DNA of 64,000 nucleotides from Tethya wilhelma. Lineage: Eukaryota; Porifera; Demospongiae; Tethyida; Tethyidae. This document shows, piece after piece, positions 36,294 through 47,968 of the stretch (within the stretch, counting starts at the first letter, position 1; each line of letters starts with the position of its first letter). The translations under genes were made by a program, and so were the position numbers. The DNA lies in the NCBI GenBank assembly GCA_964030475.1, contig CAXIPT010000003.1, forward strand, positions 1,845,058 to 1,909,057. The letters run 5' to 3'. The notes beneath the pieces were generated by a model. The model had not been told where the DNA came from. It did not search any database and saw only the letters and a list, made by a program, of their open reading frames with translations.

Positions 36294-36970
36294 CAATACT
36301 TTTTACGCGGCACTGCCCATTCCTACACTACTTATTTTTTCAAAATTTTTACTACTTGTTCATTCACTTTTTTCAACACTACAGTGTGGAGAGGCTATCA
36401 GAGACTGGTTAGTCCCTACAAAAAGCTTGAGTCTCAGCTACATGCACTTCATTATGCTAGAGGCTAGTGCGCATGCGCATAATAATGCCACGTGGATAAT
36501 GACCTTTGAACTCTACCTACAAAGATGGCTGCATTGTATAGCACATGAATTTATACACTAAGTTTCAAAGCTTTCTAGTTTTTGTTCAGGCCTATTTATG
36601 ATGAAAACGAGTATAAAGGAACGTACTACCCAAGAAAAGAACTTACTTTGTGGCGTCAAAGTTGGCTCAACACTTTCTGGTTCTCTGGAAATTGTTTTCA
36701 AGTAAGTCAGTTAGAAGGAAGTAAGTAAGTAAGTTAGGAGAACAAAATTGCACTAGTGTGGCTTCTCGCAAGCGCTCTCTCTACGAGTGATCAGAAAAGT
36801 TTCGGCAAAGTTTAAGCCTTCCATGCAGTTGGTTTTCTGTAAAGGAGAGCCTCTGAGCAGGTTTGAAGCCTCTACTTTGTGTTGTTAGATTTTTATGGCG
36901 ATAAATATTTTGTATTGTGTCTATGGGACAGTCGGCCCATTCCTACTATACGTACTACCGTACGTATGAT
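36294..36970 (+). repeat. Composite repeat, copy H
   Basis: Right block plus complete tail with TGCGCATGCGCA (36468), CACGTG (36489) and TGACCTTTGAACT (36500). The left part is lost at the N at 36293. Confidence 0.9.
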
Positions 36971-37029
36971 ACAGTATTGTATTGCAATAATGTGGAGGTC
37001 ATGATTAGGCAGTATAATAATATTAATAT

Positions 37030-37264
37030 TACCGTAGATCTTCTAAAAATTCGTCACCTCTTATTATTCGGCACCCTTTACCAGATTTATTGAATTTACC
37101 TCTAATTTTTCGGCAAAGGTCGCCATGTGTATATACTAACATATGCAATTGAGCGCGAGCATGCGCACGTGCACGTGGCACATGCGATGAATAATCTCTA
37201 AAAATTCGGCAGAGCTCGAACGTATTTAATTTTTTTGCGCCGAATTTTTAGAAGATTTACGGTA
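37030..37264. mobile_element. Small inverted-repeat element, CCGTAGATCTTC family
   Basis: CCGTAGATCTTCTAAAAATTC and CGAATTTTTAGAAGATTTACGG are inverted, TA-flanked, about 230 bases. Distinct terminal sequence from the CCGTATAGC family. Confidence 0.75.
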
Positions 37265-37299
37265 TAACTAAATCATGCATGCATATACCCTATTTTCCG

Positions 37300-38215
37300 C
37301 GTCTTTGACTTACATGTACATTTTGACAGCCTTGGATTCCTGTTTGGTCAGACTGAGAGTATGGGATGCAAGGATTGTAAGAGTAGAAGTAGGTATTTGG
37401 ATCAGGACCAATATTGCTGAATCTGCACAGTGATGTAAAGATGTCAACTTGTCAATGATTAACAATTTCTATGATATTATTAAAAAATTATTATTATAGA
37501 TAGTCAAGTTATTGTACATGTAGTAGTTGTTTAACTTCACCCTAGCACATTTGCATCATAATTTTATGCTATATATAGCTACACTGAATATTAGTCTCAT
37601 ATGACAATGTAGTTGCTTTCATGCATGGTTTGTTTGACCGCTGCTATAATATTATAGATAATTTAAAATGTGTGAGCTAGCAAGAACAATGTATCATATA
37701 TACACCTTTTAATATTCCATTCAGACTATAGAGCATTGCATGTATATATGTAACTAATAATGGAACGCATTATGGTTTGTGCCATTCAACCAGATGAGAA
37801 ATTTAAAGAGCTTGAGCAGAAGCAGGCTGCAACTGCATGCATGCATGACGGAGCAAGATACATGCACGCACAAATCGTTAATTGATATTTATTATTATTG
37901 GGATATTACACAGCCGCAGGGAATGAAATAATTATTGTTCGGGATCAGTTAATCTGATGATATTCAGTCTGTGCCTTACATACCTAGGCATATGCATGCG
38001 GCATGCTAGCTTGATTGAATTATACATAACATGCAGTATACTAGCACGCCTGACTGCTTTCATGACCAATAGTCACAGATGTCATAAATTTACTGCATGA
38101 GGCCCTTTGTTCAATACCATACAGTTCAGTACAGGGCCAACCTGGCTGCTGCAGTTAATTCACTTACTATAGTATCATGAGTCGTGAGTTGTGACATGCT
38201 TACTGAATATCGACA
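37300..38215. repeat. Inverted duplication, arm 1
   Basis: Reverse complement resembles 43110-44085: exon, intron phrases (CATTATGGTTTGTGCCATTC against GAATGGCACAAATCATAATG) and a GTCGTGAGTTGTGACATGC-like end all recur in mirror order. Confidence 0.75.
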
Positions 38216-38906
38216 ATTTAAGATGCAGTCAGGTTGACAAAATCAGCTTATTATACTACACTGATAGGCCTTGTGAAATTATATGCTAGCATAATTTTGA
38301 GAATAATAGGGAGCTTGGAGCATGAGAAGAACGCTGGAATAATGGGTGAAAATTTTGTGATTTTTGGTAATGGTCATCACACAAGCATGCATGAATGAAG
38401 ATTGTTGAGGTACAATAACTACAGACAGAAAGAATGCATATGAACCCTCATGTATCTTACTCCAAAAAGCAGTTTGGATATATTTAAGATGGTTAAACTG
38501 TGTTAAATTTTTTTGGTCGTGGGCTTGTTAATGTTGTTACAAGCCTTAAAAAGTGAATGTGCAAAATTAGCTTGTTACGCACTTTACTATGATGAGCCTG
38601 CTACCAAGAATAATTTGAGAATAATGGGGATCATGAAAAAGAATAATAAGGTCATGTATTGGGAATTTAAGAATAGAATAATAGGTAAATTTTTGAGCAT
38701 GATTTCACAAAGCCTATACACTGAGTAAGAGTGCAACCTATAAGACAATATGGTACACTCTCTTACTAACTTGGGGGTTCCAGATAATGATGCGAGTCCA
38801 GTCAGATCCAGAACTCCTTCATCAAAGAATGGCTGGCACACACAAGATAGCCGTCCCAGGATTGGTTGGCATCTAGTTGCATTGGGTGGAGCAGTTTGAG
38901 CAGAAA
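37314..38906 (-). pseudogene. MRH-domain gene, N-terminal exons only
   Basis: Exon 37422-37314 encodes the first half of a mannose-6-phosphate-receptor-homology domain (FYSYNPCIPYSQS, ending GCQNVH) with a GTAAGT donor. 38906-38767 is an upstream candidate exon (TAPPNATRCQPIL, LSCVCQPFFDEG) between a TAG acceptor and GTAAGA donor. Its phase (0) does not match the next exon (needs 2), so an exon may be missing. The rest of the domain is not found downstream on this strand; repeat H and N joins occupy that DNA. MRH domains bind mannose-phosphate-type glycans in the secretory pathway in known families; here function is inferred only. Confidence 0.5.
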
Positions 38907-39099
38907 CTATAAACACAAAATTAACACAACAATGTCATGATAGACTAAGTGTTGCAGTTACAAACAGTATATTTCTTAATAAACAAGAAAATATTAACGT
39001 ATACATGCATGCATGCAGGGACAGTTTTAGCCAATTTATCAGTAAGCATAAAATTTAATCCATGGACAAGTATAGCTCTTAATTGACATACATGCAGCA

Positions 39100-39640
39100 T
39101 GCATGCAGCTAGACAGGTTAGACACCTTTACAGTTATAGGATAGGTATAGCTACAAACATAACTTAGCCTAGAAAAAATTGTGCTGTCATGAAAAACGGC
39201 TGACATAATATCATTGCATATTATGCAGTTAAATTAGAGCGAGAAAATTAACGCTCAAGTCAACATGCAACTATAGACTTATTAGACCTGACCATGCAGA
39301 AACCTTAAACTTATATGAGCTACTTCTTGCAATAATAGTTATAACCACATAGACACTATACAAATGCAAGAGCTAAAATTAACCATGTTTGGATACTAGC
39401 TCCGTGCGCGTGTATGTACGTTTTATTATAATATTTTGTAGCTGCAGTTCTTGAGGAAGAATGAGCACGTACTTTTATCAGATTTCCAACCTATCAGAAT
39501 TTATATGGTGAAAGATCAAAAGCATTGGCCTGGGAACGAGGCTATAAAATTGTACAAGGTTTCTATTATTATTATTATTGTAACAGTATACTTCCTGTGT
39601 ACAATGATAAGGAGTGAGTCATGAATACCGGCATGGTTAC
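39100..39640 (-). pseudogene. Intron remnants of the second RTK without Sushi exons
   Basis: The sequence follows the introns around the Sushi exons of the intact RTK (TGTCATGAAAAACGGCTGA; GTAACAGTATACTTCCTGTG), but neither Sushi exon is present. Confidence 0.65.
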
Positions 39641-39671
39641 CAACTTACCATGCATATACATGCACTACTGC

Positions 39672-39938
39672 CATATATATAGCTGGAAAATTTGGCGAGA
39701 ATTAAATTTGGCTGATTTAGCAAAGTTTGAATTTGGCAGATTTTTATTTGGCAGAGTGAGCCATGCAGCTACAGTGATCACTGGCGTACACGATATGCAG
39801 TGTATGTACATAATTATATACGTATATATATGTGCACACACTAAATATTAGCAGATTTTAATTTGGCAGTATATACTAAGTCTTATCCGACAATCCACCA
39901 AACTTAATTCCCCACCAAATTTTCCGGCTATATTGTAT
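39672..39938. mobile_element. Diverged CCGTATAGCC-family element
   Basis: TATAGCTGGAAAATTTGGCG and its complement-like CCAAATTTTCCGGCTATA bound about 270 bases. It sits where the second RTK should carry its first Sushi exon. Confidence 0.7.
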
Positions 39939-40069
39939 ACCTTCATAAGAATTAGTTCTATAGTCAAACATTCTTATCAATGAGCTACTATAGATCTCAC
40001 AGGAGAGAATAGTAGCATTTACTATTCATAGACACTAGTCAGCTTCCAAACCAGATGGTCAGTACATAC

Positions 40070-41282
40070 CTTCGACCATGAATCTCTCTTCAACTACTCT
40101 GGACTCTCCTCTTCCAACAGTATTGACTGCAGTGACGGTGAACTCATACACTGAATCCATTGTGAGTAGAGAACAGTTGCAAGACTCAGTCTCAGATGTT
40201 CGATCCAAATCACACAAACTGAAATTGAAAGTGGATTCAAGAATCCTCTCGTACACACGCACTGCCCCTCTCTCTCCATCACACAGGGTATTGATCGTGC
40301 GGACTTCAACAGTGTGTGTGAAATCAGGGTTGAGTCCACGGATATCCAGGGAGAATGGTGGAATCCACGACAAGACTATGAAGCTAGGGGCAGAGAGGGC
40401 ACGCAGCCTGGATACCGGATCAGGAACTCCTTTTTTATCATATCCACATGTAAAGAAAAGAATGTATTATATTTTCATAAGCATAGAAATATTGGTGACA
40501 CTATATTATTATAATTTGGTGATTTTGGTTGTGGGGAGACTTCCATTTTTAATGTCTTCCCAGCATGAGTACAATAATATTATGTTGAAATAACATAAAT
40601 ATTTGCTGCCAATACTTAATAGCATGGCGATTTTTGCACCAAATGCCATACTGGGCCACCAAATTCAATGTATCTCCTGGACCAGTATTTACAGTAAATT
40701 ACATGTACATTATAGTGGGAATGTTTAACAGGGTTTAACTTAAACCCTACAAAACTTTTTTCGGCTATAATTTATGATACCATGCATACTACTGATCAGG
40801 ATATAGTTACCTTGTATTCTCAATAATCCTGGTTCACCACTGAAAATAGTGGCAGTATCATTAAGCACTCCCCCACAATCTATTAGTGTCAGATCTCTGT
40901 CTAAACTACAGAACACATTCAGACCAGTTATGCCTCCATCAGTAAATGAAGGCATCATCACACTGCCATTGATACTCCAAACAAACTCTAAGAATCCGGT
41001 GGTGTGACAAGTAAAGATGATAGTCTGATTGAGAGTGACGTTGATACTCTGAGGTGTCACAAGAAACTCTGAATCAAAAAAAAAAGAAAAGTATAACAGG
41101 AGCAATTTACTACTGATAATTTTTGTAAGAGTCTAGCAATTAATCAGAGTATAATCTATGGTCAATTAGCTGATTATAATAATATAATTATAATTATGAT
41201 CTGTGATGATAAAAATACCTTGACCTTGAGCAGTACACCAACTATAAACCATTTGTAGCACCAAGGCAACAAAGATACACAT
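40070..41282 (-). pseudogene. Second RTK: signal, Ig and FN3 exons (tandem paralogue, truncated)
   Basis: Exons 41282-41219 (signal peptide, three codons shorter than its paralogue), 41068-40811 (Ig-like, 258 bases) and 40429-40070 (FN3, 360 bases). Lengths and phases match the intact RTK exactly and all three are open. The encoded ectodomain is clearly related ([37 protein letters not shown]). Sushi and TM exons are absent downstream and the kinase at 34-35 kb is disabled, so the copy could at most give a secreted Ig-FN3 protein. Intact reading frames leave open that it is still expressed or that assembly separated its parts. Confidence 0.8.
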
Positions 41283-42167
41283 GTTAGAATCAAATCAGAC
41301 TGCGGAATTTTTCTCACTTCAACTGCAGTTGAGTCAAACCATGCCGCTAAATAATTTGACTTGGCGCAGCCACTCGACTGCGCACTTGATTTGGTACGAA
41401 TCGTCCACTTTACATGCTAACGGACGCTACATAGCATATATATAGGCCTATAGGGATAGCCTCACATCTATATAGGGCCATTTCATCACAGATATGCATA
41501 AGATAGGAGTGAAGTGGGATTAGACTAGTAGCTACACCAGCCATGAGTCTACCATCAAACCATTATAACTATGTAACTAGCTGTCAGCTGAGCTGCCCGC
41601 AGCTATATAGCTAGCCCAGTAGCCGGAACCCGAGGTAGAACCGTACGGTAACGCCGGCGCTATCCTAACGAATGAACTACATTGTAGCACGCAGTACTCA
41701 CCTGTATCATGTAAAGTAAGGTCTCATAGAACCATGTAGACTCTCCTAAAGGCATTGCACCGTCTTCGCTCGGTCTGAGTCTTTGAGACTCAGTCTTTGC
41801 TAATCTTCAAAATTATTTCAGTTATAATTTCGTAAAATTAGAAAACACAAATTCAGCAATGCGCGTAAAAATAATATCAATGATCGGAGTCACCACACAT
41901 ACACAATATTAATATTCATGATAAGTCAATCAGTTTGTAGTCTCTTCAGCCATCACACAATGAACTGAGCTATAGCACTGGAATATAATGTGTACATGTT
42001 ATGTGTGCCACAATGATGCTCGTATATAATTATACATGCCATTGAATATTGAATATTATAGAGATGTCAGCTTGAGAAAACAAAGGCTTCAAGTGTGGCA
42101 TGCCATATTTAAGAATATCAGGCATGATTTTACATGCACAAAGGCAAGCAACAGAATAGTGACTTAC

Positions 42168-42861
42168 AATGCAACTGTAATGGCCATGAGACCAATACTT
42201 CCAGCAATCTTGACTGCTCCATTAGGACCATTACATCCACCAGGACAAGCATGACAAGATGCAAGGGTGAATTCCTGTAAAAATTGGATAAACCATAATT
42301 CATCAGATCCTGTATTTGTTAATATGCCATGCATTTACTCAATAATAATATTATTCTAAGTTACTTACATAATTCAGGAGCAGTTCAGAGTCTCCAGTAG
42401 TAGTAATAGTTTCTAGTCCGTCTGTAAGCGATCGATCACAAACTAGATTGACTCTGGTTACCCTGTCACCGTGACTGTACACACAGTCGTTTTACAAGAA
42501 AAAAAATTATCGTGAACAAGCTTTATTGTAAAATACACCATGCAAATATTCAATGATGAGAAATTTTCACTGCACATGCATGATTGCGTGGTTCAAAAAA
42601 TTTTTTTGCTGTTTTTCACACGCATGGTAACAATTAATTTTTGCATGTGCTCAAAATTCGGTACATGGTTCTTTGCACGCATCTGTAATTTCTGTAAGTA
42701 TGACCCGGTGAAAATAGTGAACCAAGTGAACATACACACGTTATATCTGCTGATCTGTAGTAGACAAAGAAAGTGCCACTGTTGTCATCGTAGTAGATTT
42801 CCTCTGTATCAGCACTAGCAATTGGGGATATTGACAGTCTATCCTGGGATGTTTGACAGAC
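42168..42861 (-). pseudogene. MRH-domain gene, C-terminal exons with start of TM
   Basis: Three exons in agreeing phase: 42861-42740 (VCQTSQDRLSISPIAS, EEIYYDDNSGTFFVYY), 42474-42369 (HGDRVTRVNLVCDRSL, ending LLLNY) and 42274-42168 (FTLASCHACPGGC, then KIAGSIGLMAITVAL, a membrane start, donor GTAAGT). The pattern of Tyr-rich strand, NLVCD and final Cys pair fits the second half of an MRH domain followed by a membrane helix. The first-half exon is missing on this side, where repeat I begins at 42872. The cytoplasmic exon was not found. The matching first half lies on the plus strand at 43982. Confidence 0.55.
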
Positions 42862-42871
42862 CTATACAGTC

Positions 42872-42988
42872 ACAAGTAGTAAAAATTTTGAAAAAATAAG
42901 TAGTGTAGGAATGGGCAGTGCCGCGTAAAAAGTATTGGAACAAGGTAGGGTCTCAGTTTCGGCACATGACTACTTCATTTTTATTTTT
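42872..42988 (+). repeat. Solo terminal block of the composite repeat, copy I
   Basis: Left block only; a second short start (CACAAGTAGTAAAAATTTCA) recurs at 43152. It sits at the breakpoint between the two oppositely oriented MRH pieces. Confidence 0.85.
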
Positions 42989-43109
42989 TAACCCTCATAT
43001 AGATTTTTCAGTGTTGTGTTGCAATAATCTGTACACTATAATAGTACCACTGATAGCTTATCATAATTATTGCNTTTTGTTAGCCTAACTCATTATGTTT
43101 TAAATTGTC

Positions 43110-44760
43110 GGCAAGCCTGGCATGTCACAACTCACGATTCATATAATACTCACAAGTAGTAAAAATTTCAATACTTATAGTCTATAGTAAGCGAATTATA
43201 AACTGCAGCCTGGTTAGGGACTGGGTGGCCCTGTAACTGCATGGCATTGAATGATTGAACTAGGGTGCCTCAGTGAATTAATTTATGACATCTGTGACTA
43301 TAATGCATGCATTGATATGATTAAGTTAAAGACCTGTTGTTTGGTCATAAAGACATGAAATTCAATGTATAATTTAGCCACATGCCTAGGTATATGCAAT
43401 GTTAATTATTATGCATATGTAAGGTGCAGACTGAACATTATCAGTTCAACTGATCCTGAACAATAATTATATCTTTGACTGTGGCTGTGTAATATCCCAA
43501 TAAAGAATAAAATTTAATGTCAATGACATGCGGATGTATCTTAATAATTATTGCTAGCTGCATCATGCAGCTGAGCCTGCTTCTGAGCTCTCCAATAAAC
43601 TTAAACTTCTCACACTGGTTGAATCAACGTGCATGATGTCATTGAATGGCACAAATCATAATGAGTTCCATTATATTATATAGCTACATATATACAATGC
43701 TCTATAGTCTCTAGGGAATGGTAATAACTATAGAAGGTGTATGATGCATTGTTCTTAATTACTAGCTCACACATTTTGAATTACATGCATGTAGTAGTGG
43801 TCAAACAAACTATGCATGCACTAATGACATTGTTATGATACTAATAATTATTGTAAGCTATATAGCTTATGATGTAAATGTGCTAGCATGAATTAACTTA
43901 AACAACTACTGTACAATAAATGCTATAGAAATAGTTAATAATTTTAAGTTGACATCTTTATACATCATGTACGGTGTGCAGATTCAGCAATATTGGTCCT
44001 GATCCAAATGATTATTTCTACTCATACAATCCTTGTGTTGCATACTCTCAATCAGGCTGTCCAAATGTACATGTAAGTCATATTATTTATGATAGACTTG
44101 GAACACAGCATGCATGCTGCAGCAGCTGCCAATTTCAAGCTGCATGTATTTGCTACTTAATAATATAACAGCATGCATGCTGCAGCAGCTGCCAATTTCA
44201 AGCTGCATGTATTTGCTACTTAATAATATAACAGCTATATGTATTGTATGCATGCCTAATCATGCATGACCACATGTCTGGTATAATCTTAATCTTTCTA
44301 TATTATAATAATTATACCAGGGCAATGCAATACTGTATGACTGTATAGGTCTGTCAAACATCTTCGGATGGACAGTTTATATTCCCAATTGCTAGTGCTG
44401 GTACAGAGGAAATCTACTACGATAATAACAGCGGCAATTTCTTTGTCTACTACACATCAACGGATGAAAAGTGTGTATAATATTCACAGCTATAGGGTTC
44501 ACTATTTTTGTAGTCATGTAACAATGTAACAGATGTATAGATATGTACCGTAAGTGCACAAAATTGAAGAACCATGACCCTATACGAAATTTTGGTAATA
44601 CCACAGATTGTTACCATATAGCTATACATAAACATTATTAAACAAAATTAATGAAAAACTGCCTAAAATTTTAACCATATACAAGTGTGCACAGTGAAAA
44701 TTTCTCATCCATGTATGCATGATTATAATTATTTGCAAATTGTATGTAACTAATAGTTCA
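43110..44760. repeat. Inverted duplication, arm 2 (MRH locus)
   Basis: 43110-44085 mirrors 38215-37300, and 44340-44760 mirrors 42870-42480 (exon plus a GAGAAATTTTCACTG intron phrase). A 60-base direct repeat, CAGCATGCATGCTGCAGCAG etc., is doubled at 44107 and 44170. Confidence 0.7.
43982..44470 (+). pseudogene. MRH-domain gene on the plus strand, two middle exons
   Basis: 43982-44072 (FSNIGPDPNDYFYSYNPCVA, ending CPNVH) and 44349-44470 (VCQTSSDGQFIFPIAS, EEIYYDNNSGNFFVYY), donors GTAAGT and GTGTGT. The join is phase 0 and open. The exons are homologous to those at 37314 and 42740 on the minus strand. The last two exons are absent; a microsatellite join with N (44912) follows. Confidence 0.55.
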
Positions 44761-44911
44761 CTGGACGAAAAACTGAATTTCCTAATACTCATGTGTTTTG
44801 TATAGCAGCAGGAAATCTAATAAATTCTACACATTTTAGGTAGAGGATATTGAGCTAACTCCCATGCATGCATGTATATGCACTTGCAGGAAAATACGAC
44901 CGGGATTTAGC

Positions 44912-44938
44912 NCACACACACACACACACACACACACT
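44912..44938. repeat. N join and AC microsatellite
   Basis: N at 44912 followed by (AC)n; a second short AC run near 44968. Confidence 0.95.
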
Positions 44939-45164
44939 CAAAAAGAAAAAAAAAAGGGGGCGGATACACACACACCTTTGCCTATCCAATATTATTTGTT
45001 TAAATTTATATGCTTTAATTTTAAAAAACTTTAATACATGTTAAATTTTTATTCTTTACTTACATCCATGTAGCAGTTTATGAGTTTCAATTAATGTTAT
45101 TAGTCTATAAAAACACTTTCTGATCACACTTATAGTTGCTCAATAATCTTTTTCAAAAATTGTT

Positions 45165-45800
45165 AGCACAAAAGAAAGACTTTTGTGAATAGTTACTTTT
45201 TTCAACCCTTGGATCATTATCTTCAAGTGGACAACATTGTTTGCGATAAACAAAGTTTTGTCACAGTACAGATAAAGAACTTAGTCTTTTTTTACTGACT
45301 ATCGACTTAGAAAATTTTCTGTGACTGAAAAATACACATTTGACAAAAATATTTTTTAGCACAAAAGAAACACTTTTGTAAACAATTACTTTTTCAACAC
45401 TTGGATCATTATCTTGAGGTGAAAAACATTGTTTGTGATAAACAAAGTTTTCTCACAGTACAGATAAAGAACTTAGTCTTTTTTACTGACTATCGACTTA
45501 GAAAATTATCTTTGACTGAAAAATACACTTTTGACAAAAACATTTTTTATCACAAAAGAAAAACTTTTGTAAATAATTACTTTTTTCAACACTTGGAACA
45601 TTATCTTGATGTGAAAAACATTCTTTCTGATAAACAAAGTTTTCTTACCGTACAGATAAAGAACTAAGTCTTTTTGACTGACTATTGACTTAGAAAATTT
45701 TCTGTTACTGAAAAGTACACTTTTGACAAACAACGTTTAATTTGCTTCGAAAACATTTTTCGCACAAGAGAAACATTTTGTGAATAGTTACATTTTTCAA
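45165..45800 (+). repeat. Tandem repeat, period about 191 bases, three and a bit copies
   Basis: Units start at about 45165, 45358 and 45549, with a partial one near 45760. Each begins with CACAAAAGAAA and includes ACAGATAAAGAACTTAGTC. Period 191-193, the last interval longer by about 20 bases. Chance frames across it give a repeated peptide (KQSFLTVQIKN); I do not regard it as coding. Confidence 0.9.
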
Positions 45801-45920
45801 CATCAAGAATGGATTTTTACAACAAGGTTGTAAAAGAGATTATACTCTCCATTAAGTGCTATAATTCAACAAATAAGCATTAGTAAAAAGTGCTAAGTTA
45901 CTAGAATATCTATATCTACA

Positions 45921-46730
45921 ATGCAGTTCTTGTAAGTGGTGTTGCTGGTGTGTGTGGTTGTGGGTGTTGTGAGTGGAGCATTATCTGGTAGATAGGTGGG
46001 GGCTGAGAGACAATGAACTACTGGAGAGAGACACTCGACAAGCAGGGTGAGAAAACTAGTTTAGCAAGCACACATAAAAATACTATTCCTTCTCTTATAA
46101 ACAAAATACACTCATAGCTATAGAATAATTTTAACCACTGAACAATGGCAATGTCAGTACCTTTATGCATAGCTCCCTCCAACTCTAGGATCAGCAACTG
46201 CCTACTGGTGGCATATGACGAAATAAACTTTGGCGGTTTCTCGATTCGAATCCTTCAACAAAACTCGCGATTCAGAAACAATATGTTCCACAACAGAATG
46301 GAGTCTGCCATCATCACTGGCAGCTGCAGCTGGATAGTGTACCACGGCAAAAACTTCAACAAACAGAGCCCTTACGAAAACAACTACGTGCTACAACCGG
46401 GTGTCTATCACACGCCGCTGAGCTGGGGAGGATCTGCAAACAGCATCACGTCAGCTCGTGCCCTTCCTCCATATGGTACTGTAGCTATAGTGCTATTTCA
46501 ACACAGCAACTTTGAAGGGCGTATGGCGGTGTTGTATGACTATGAGTGAGCTTCGAGAGTTGAAATTTAACGATGTTGCCTCGAGTGCGATAGTTATCGG
46601 TGGAGTGTGGCAACTATATCAGAGTACAGGTTATTACGGAGGCTACACTGTATTGAGAGCAGGGCACTACCCCAGTTTGTACAGGTCTAGAGTCGGAAAC
46701 AACCAACTGAGGTCTGTAAAGTTGGTGTAA
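45921..46730 (+). pseudogene. Secreted beta-gamma-crystallin copy 1, broken
   Basis: Signal exon 45921-46046: codon 5 is TAA where relatives have TCA or TTG, a TAG replaces GAG in the propeptide, and 2 bases are missing. Domain exon 46189-46730 encodes four Greek-key motifs (CLLVAYDEINFGGFSI onward) but lacks 2 bases near 46540, which shifts the last two motifs (VLYD then MSELRELKFNDVASSAIV in another frame). Closest to the copy at 49969 (class I promoter). Confidence 0.9.
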
Positions 46731-47191
46731 AAGAGTTGAAAAAGACTAAAACACAAGAATAACAGTATATTACTAGAAAGGCTAAGTACACATACAGTAC
46801 ATACTATTTTTCCATACATATACAAGTAACTTCTCTATACATGTATTATTATGCTTGGAAAGACCCTGGACTGTACACATGCATAATGATATCCAATATT
46901 GCCATAAAAATTCAAAAGTTGTCTTGTGTAGATCTTATAGACACACAACATATTGTGGAGCTCATGCACCAGAATGCTGACAACAACCAAACTGAAACAG
47001 CTCTAGTCAATACTACCAATAACAATACTGTAACCTATCTTTAAGCATAACAGGTTACTCCCTGTTGAAACAATCACTAAATATTTTAGCATAAAAACAA
47101 AGGCGTGGTATAGAAGTGATCTGTTGGCCACAATTATTTTCATGAAACTACACATACAGTACTCTGCTATGCTGTATGTGACATGCAAGCA
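46731..47191. other. Intergenic; upstream region of the first collagen gene
   Basis: From about 47080 the sequence (ATAAAAACAAAGGCGTGGTAT) matches 62325 upstream of the third collagen gene, so their promoters are duplicates. Confidence 0.6.
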
Positions 47192-47519
47192 ATGAAGACC
47201 ATAGCACTTGTTAAAATCCTGATAATTTGCACAACCTCAACAGCAACAGGTAAGTACACTGAAAGATATAGTTCAAATGACTATAATAATGTAAACTTCC
47301 CTAGGTCACGTACACTGCAACAGTGCTTGTGAGCCTGGTCCACCTGGACAAGATGGTTATCCAGGAGACCCTGGTCAACGAGGGCCTCCAGGTGATCCTG
47401 GTAGACCAGGATTCTATGGCCCTCCAGGAGCACCTGGTCCAATAGGAGAAACTGGAGAACCTGGTAGTAAAGGTAAGGCTGGGATTCCTGGTCCAAGAAG
47501 AGTAGATGGTTTACCAGGT
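47192..47519 (+). pseudogene. Short-chain collagen 1, N-terminal part only
   Basis: Signal exon 47192-47249 (MKTIALVKILIICTTSTA) with GTAAGT donor; second exon from about 47306 begins with a Cys-containing linker ([11 protein letters not shown]) and about 20 Gly-X-Y triplets. At 47519 collagen sequence stops at TACCGTATAGCCGG, the end of a CCGTATAGCC-type element, and no C-terminal domain follows. Paralogue of the gene at 62416. Truncated by insertion/deletion or misassembly. Confidence 0.8.
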
Positions 47520-47759
47520 ACCGTATAGCCGGAAACTTTTTCAAGGATTTTATTTTGCCGAAATTGGCGAATTTTTCCAAGTTGCCAAAGTTAAATCCGG
47601 CAAAATTTATTGCCTGAATATGAATACATGTTAGCGCAATCCCGATAGAAAGGTTTAGAATGATGTTTTTTCCATAGTCCTTCATGAAATAAACTTGAAA
47701 CTTGCTACAGTTCTTAGTTAATAGAATGAGTTTTGCTACGGTACCAGCGCTCTCTCAAA

Positions 47760-47968
47760 CATCAATATCTTTAGAATATGTTCCTATATTCTTGGTTTTG
47801 CAATTGCTGCTCTTCACTATCTCTGGTTGAATCATTTCGGAGGTAAATTTGCCTTCTTCTTCAAACTGGTGTCAGACATCAATCGTCATCGAAGTGAGGA
47901 GACTGGAGACTATCCAAAGGACAACCAGATCATAGCCGATCAGCTCGAAGAAAGCTTCACAACTTACC
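47760..47968 (+). other. Unrecognised coding-like fragment cut by N
   Basis: An open frame of about 60 codons: a hydrophobic stretch (AIAALHYLWLNHF) followed by FFFKLVSDINRHRSEETGD and DNQIIADQLEESF, ending at the N at 47969. The composition looks like genuine protein, possibly a membrane protein exon, but I cannot assign it. Confidence 0.3.

Noticed and set aside
40078..40593. Plus-strand frame of 171 codons (and 31458-31883)
   Set aside because: Complement of the FN3 exons of the RTK genes.
42540..42818. Plus frame ending SRQRKCHCCHRSRFPLYQH and the similar minus frame at 44392
   Set aside because: Both are antisense of MRH exons; their likeness only reflects the inverted duplication.
45401..45733. 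Repeated peptide from the 191-base tandem repeat, and its antisense
   Set aside because: Follows from tandem DNA; lengths are not multiples of three between all units and no start or splice signals fit.
45165..45800. CRISPR-like array
   Set aside because: Units are long head-to-tail repeats without unique spacers, in an animal genome.
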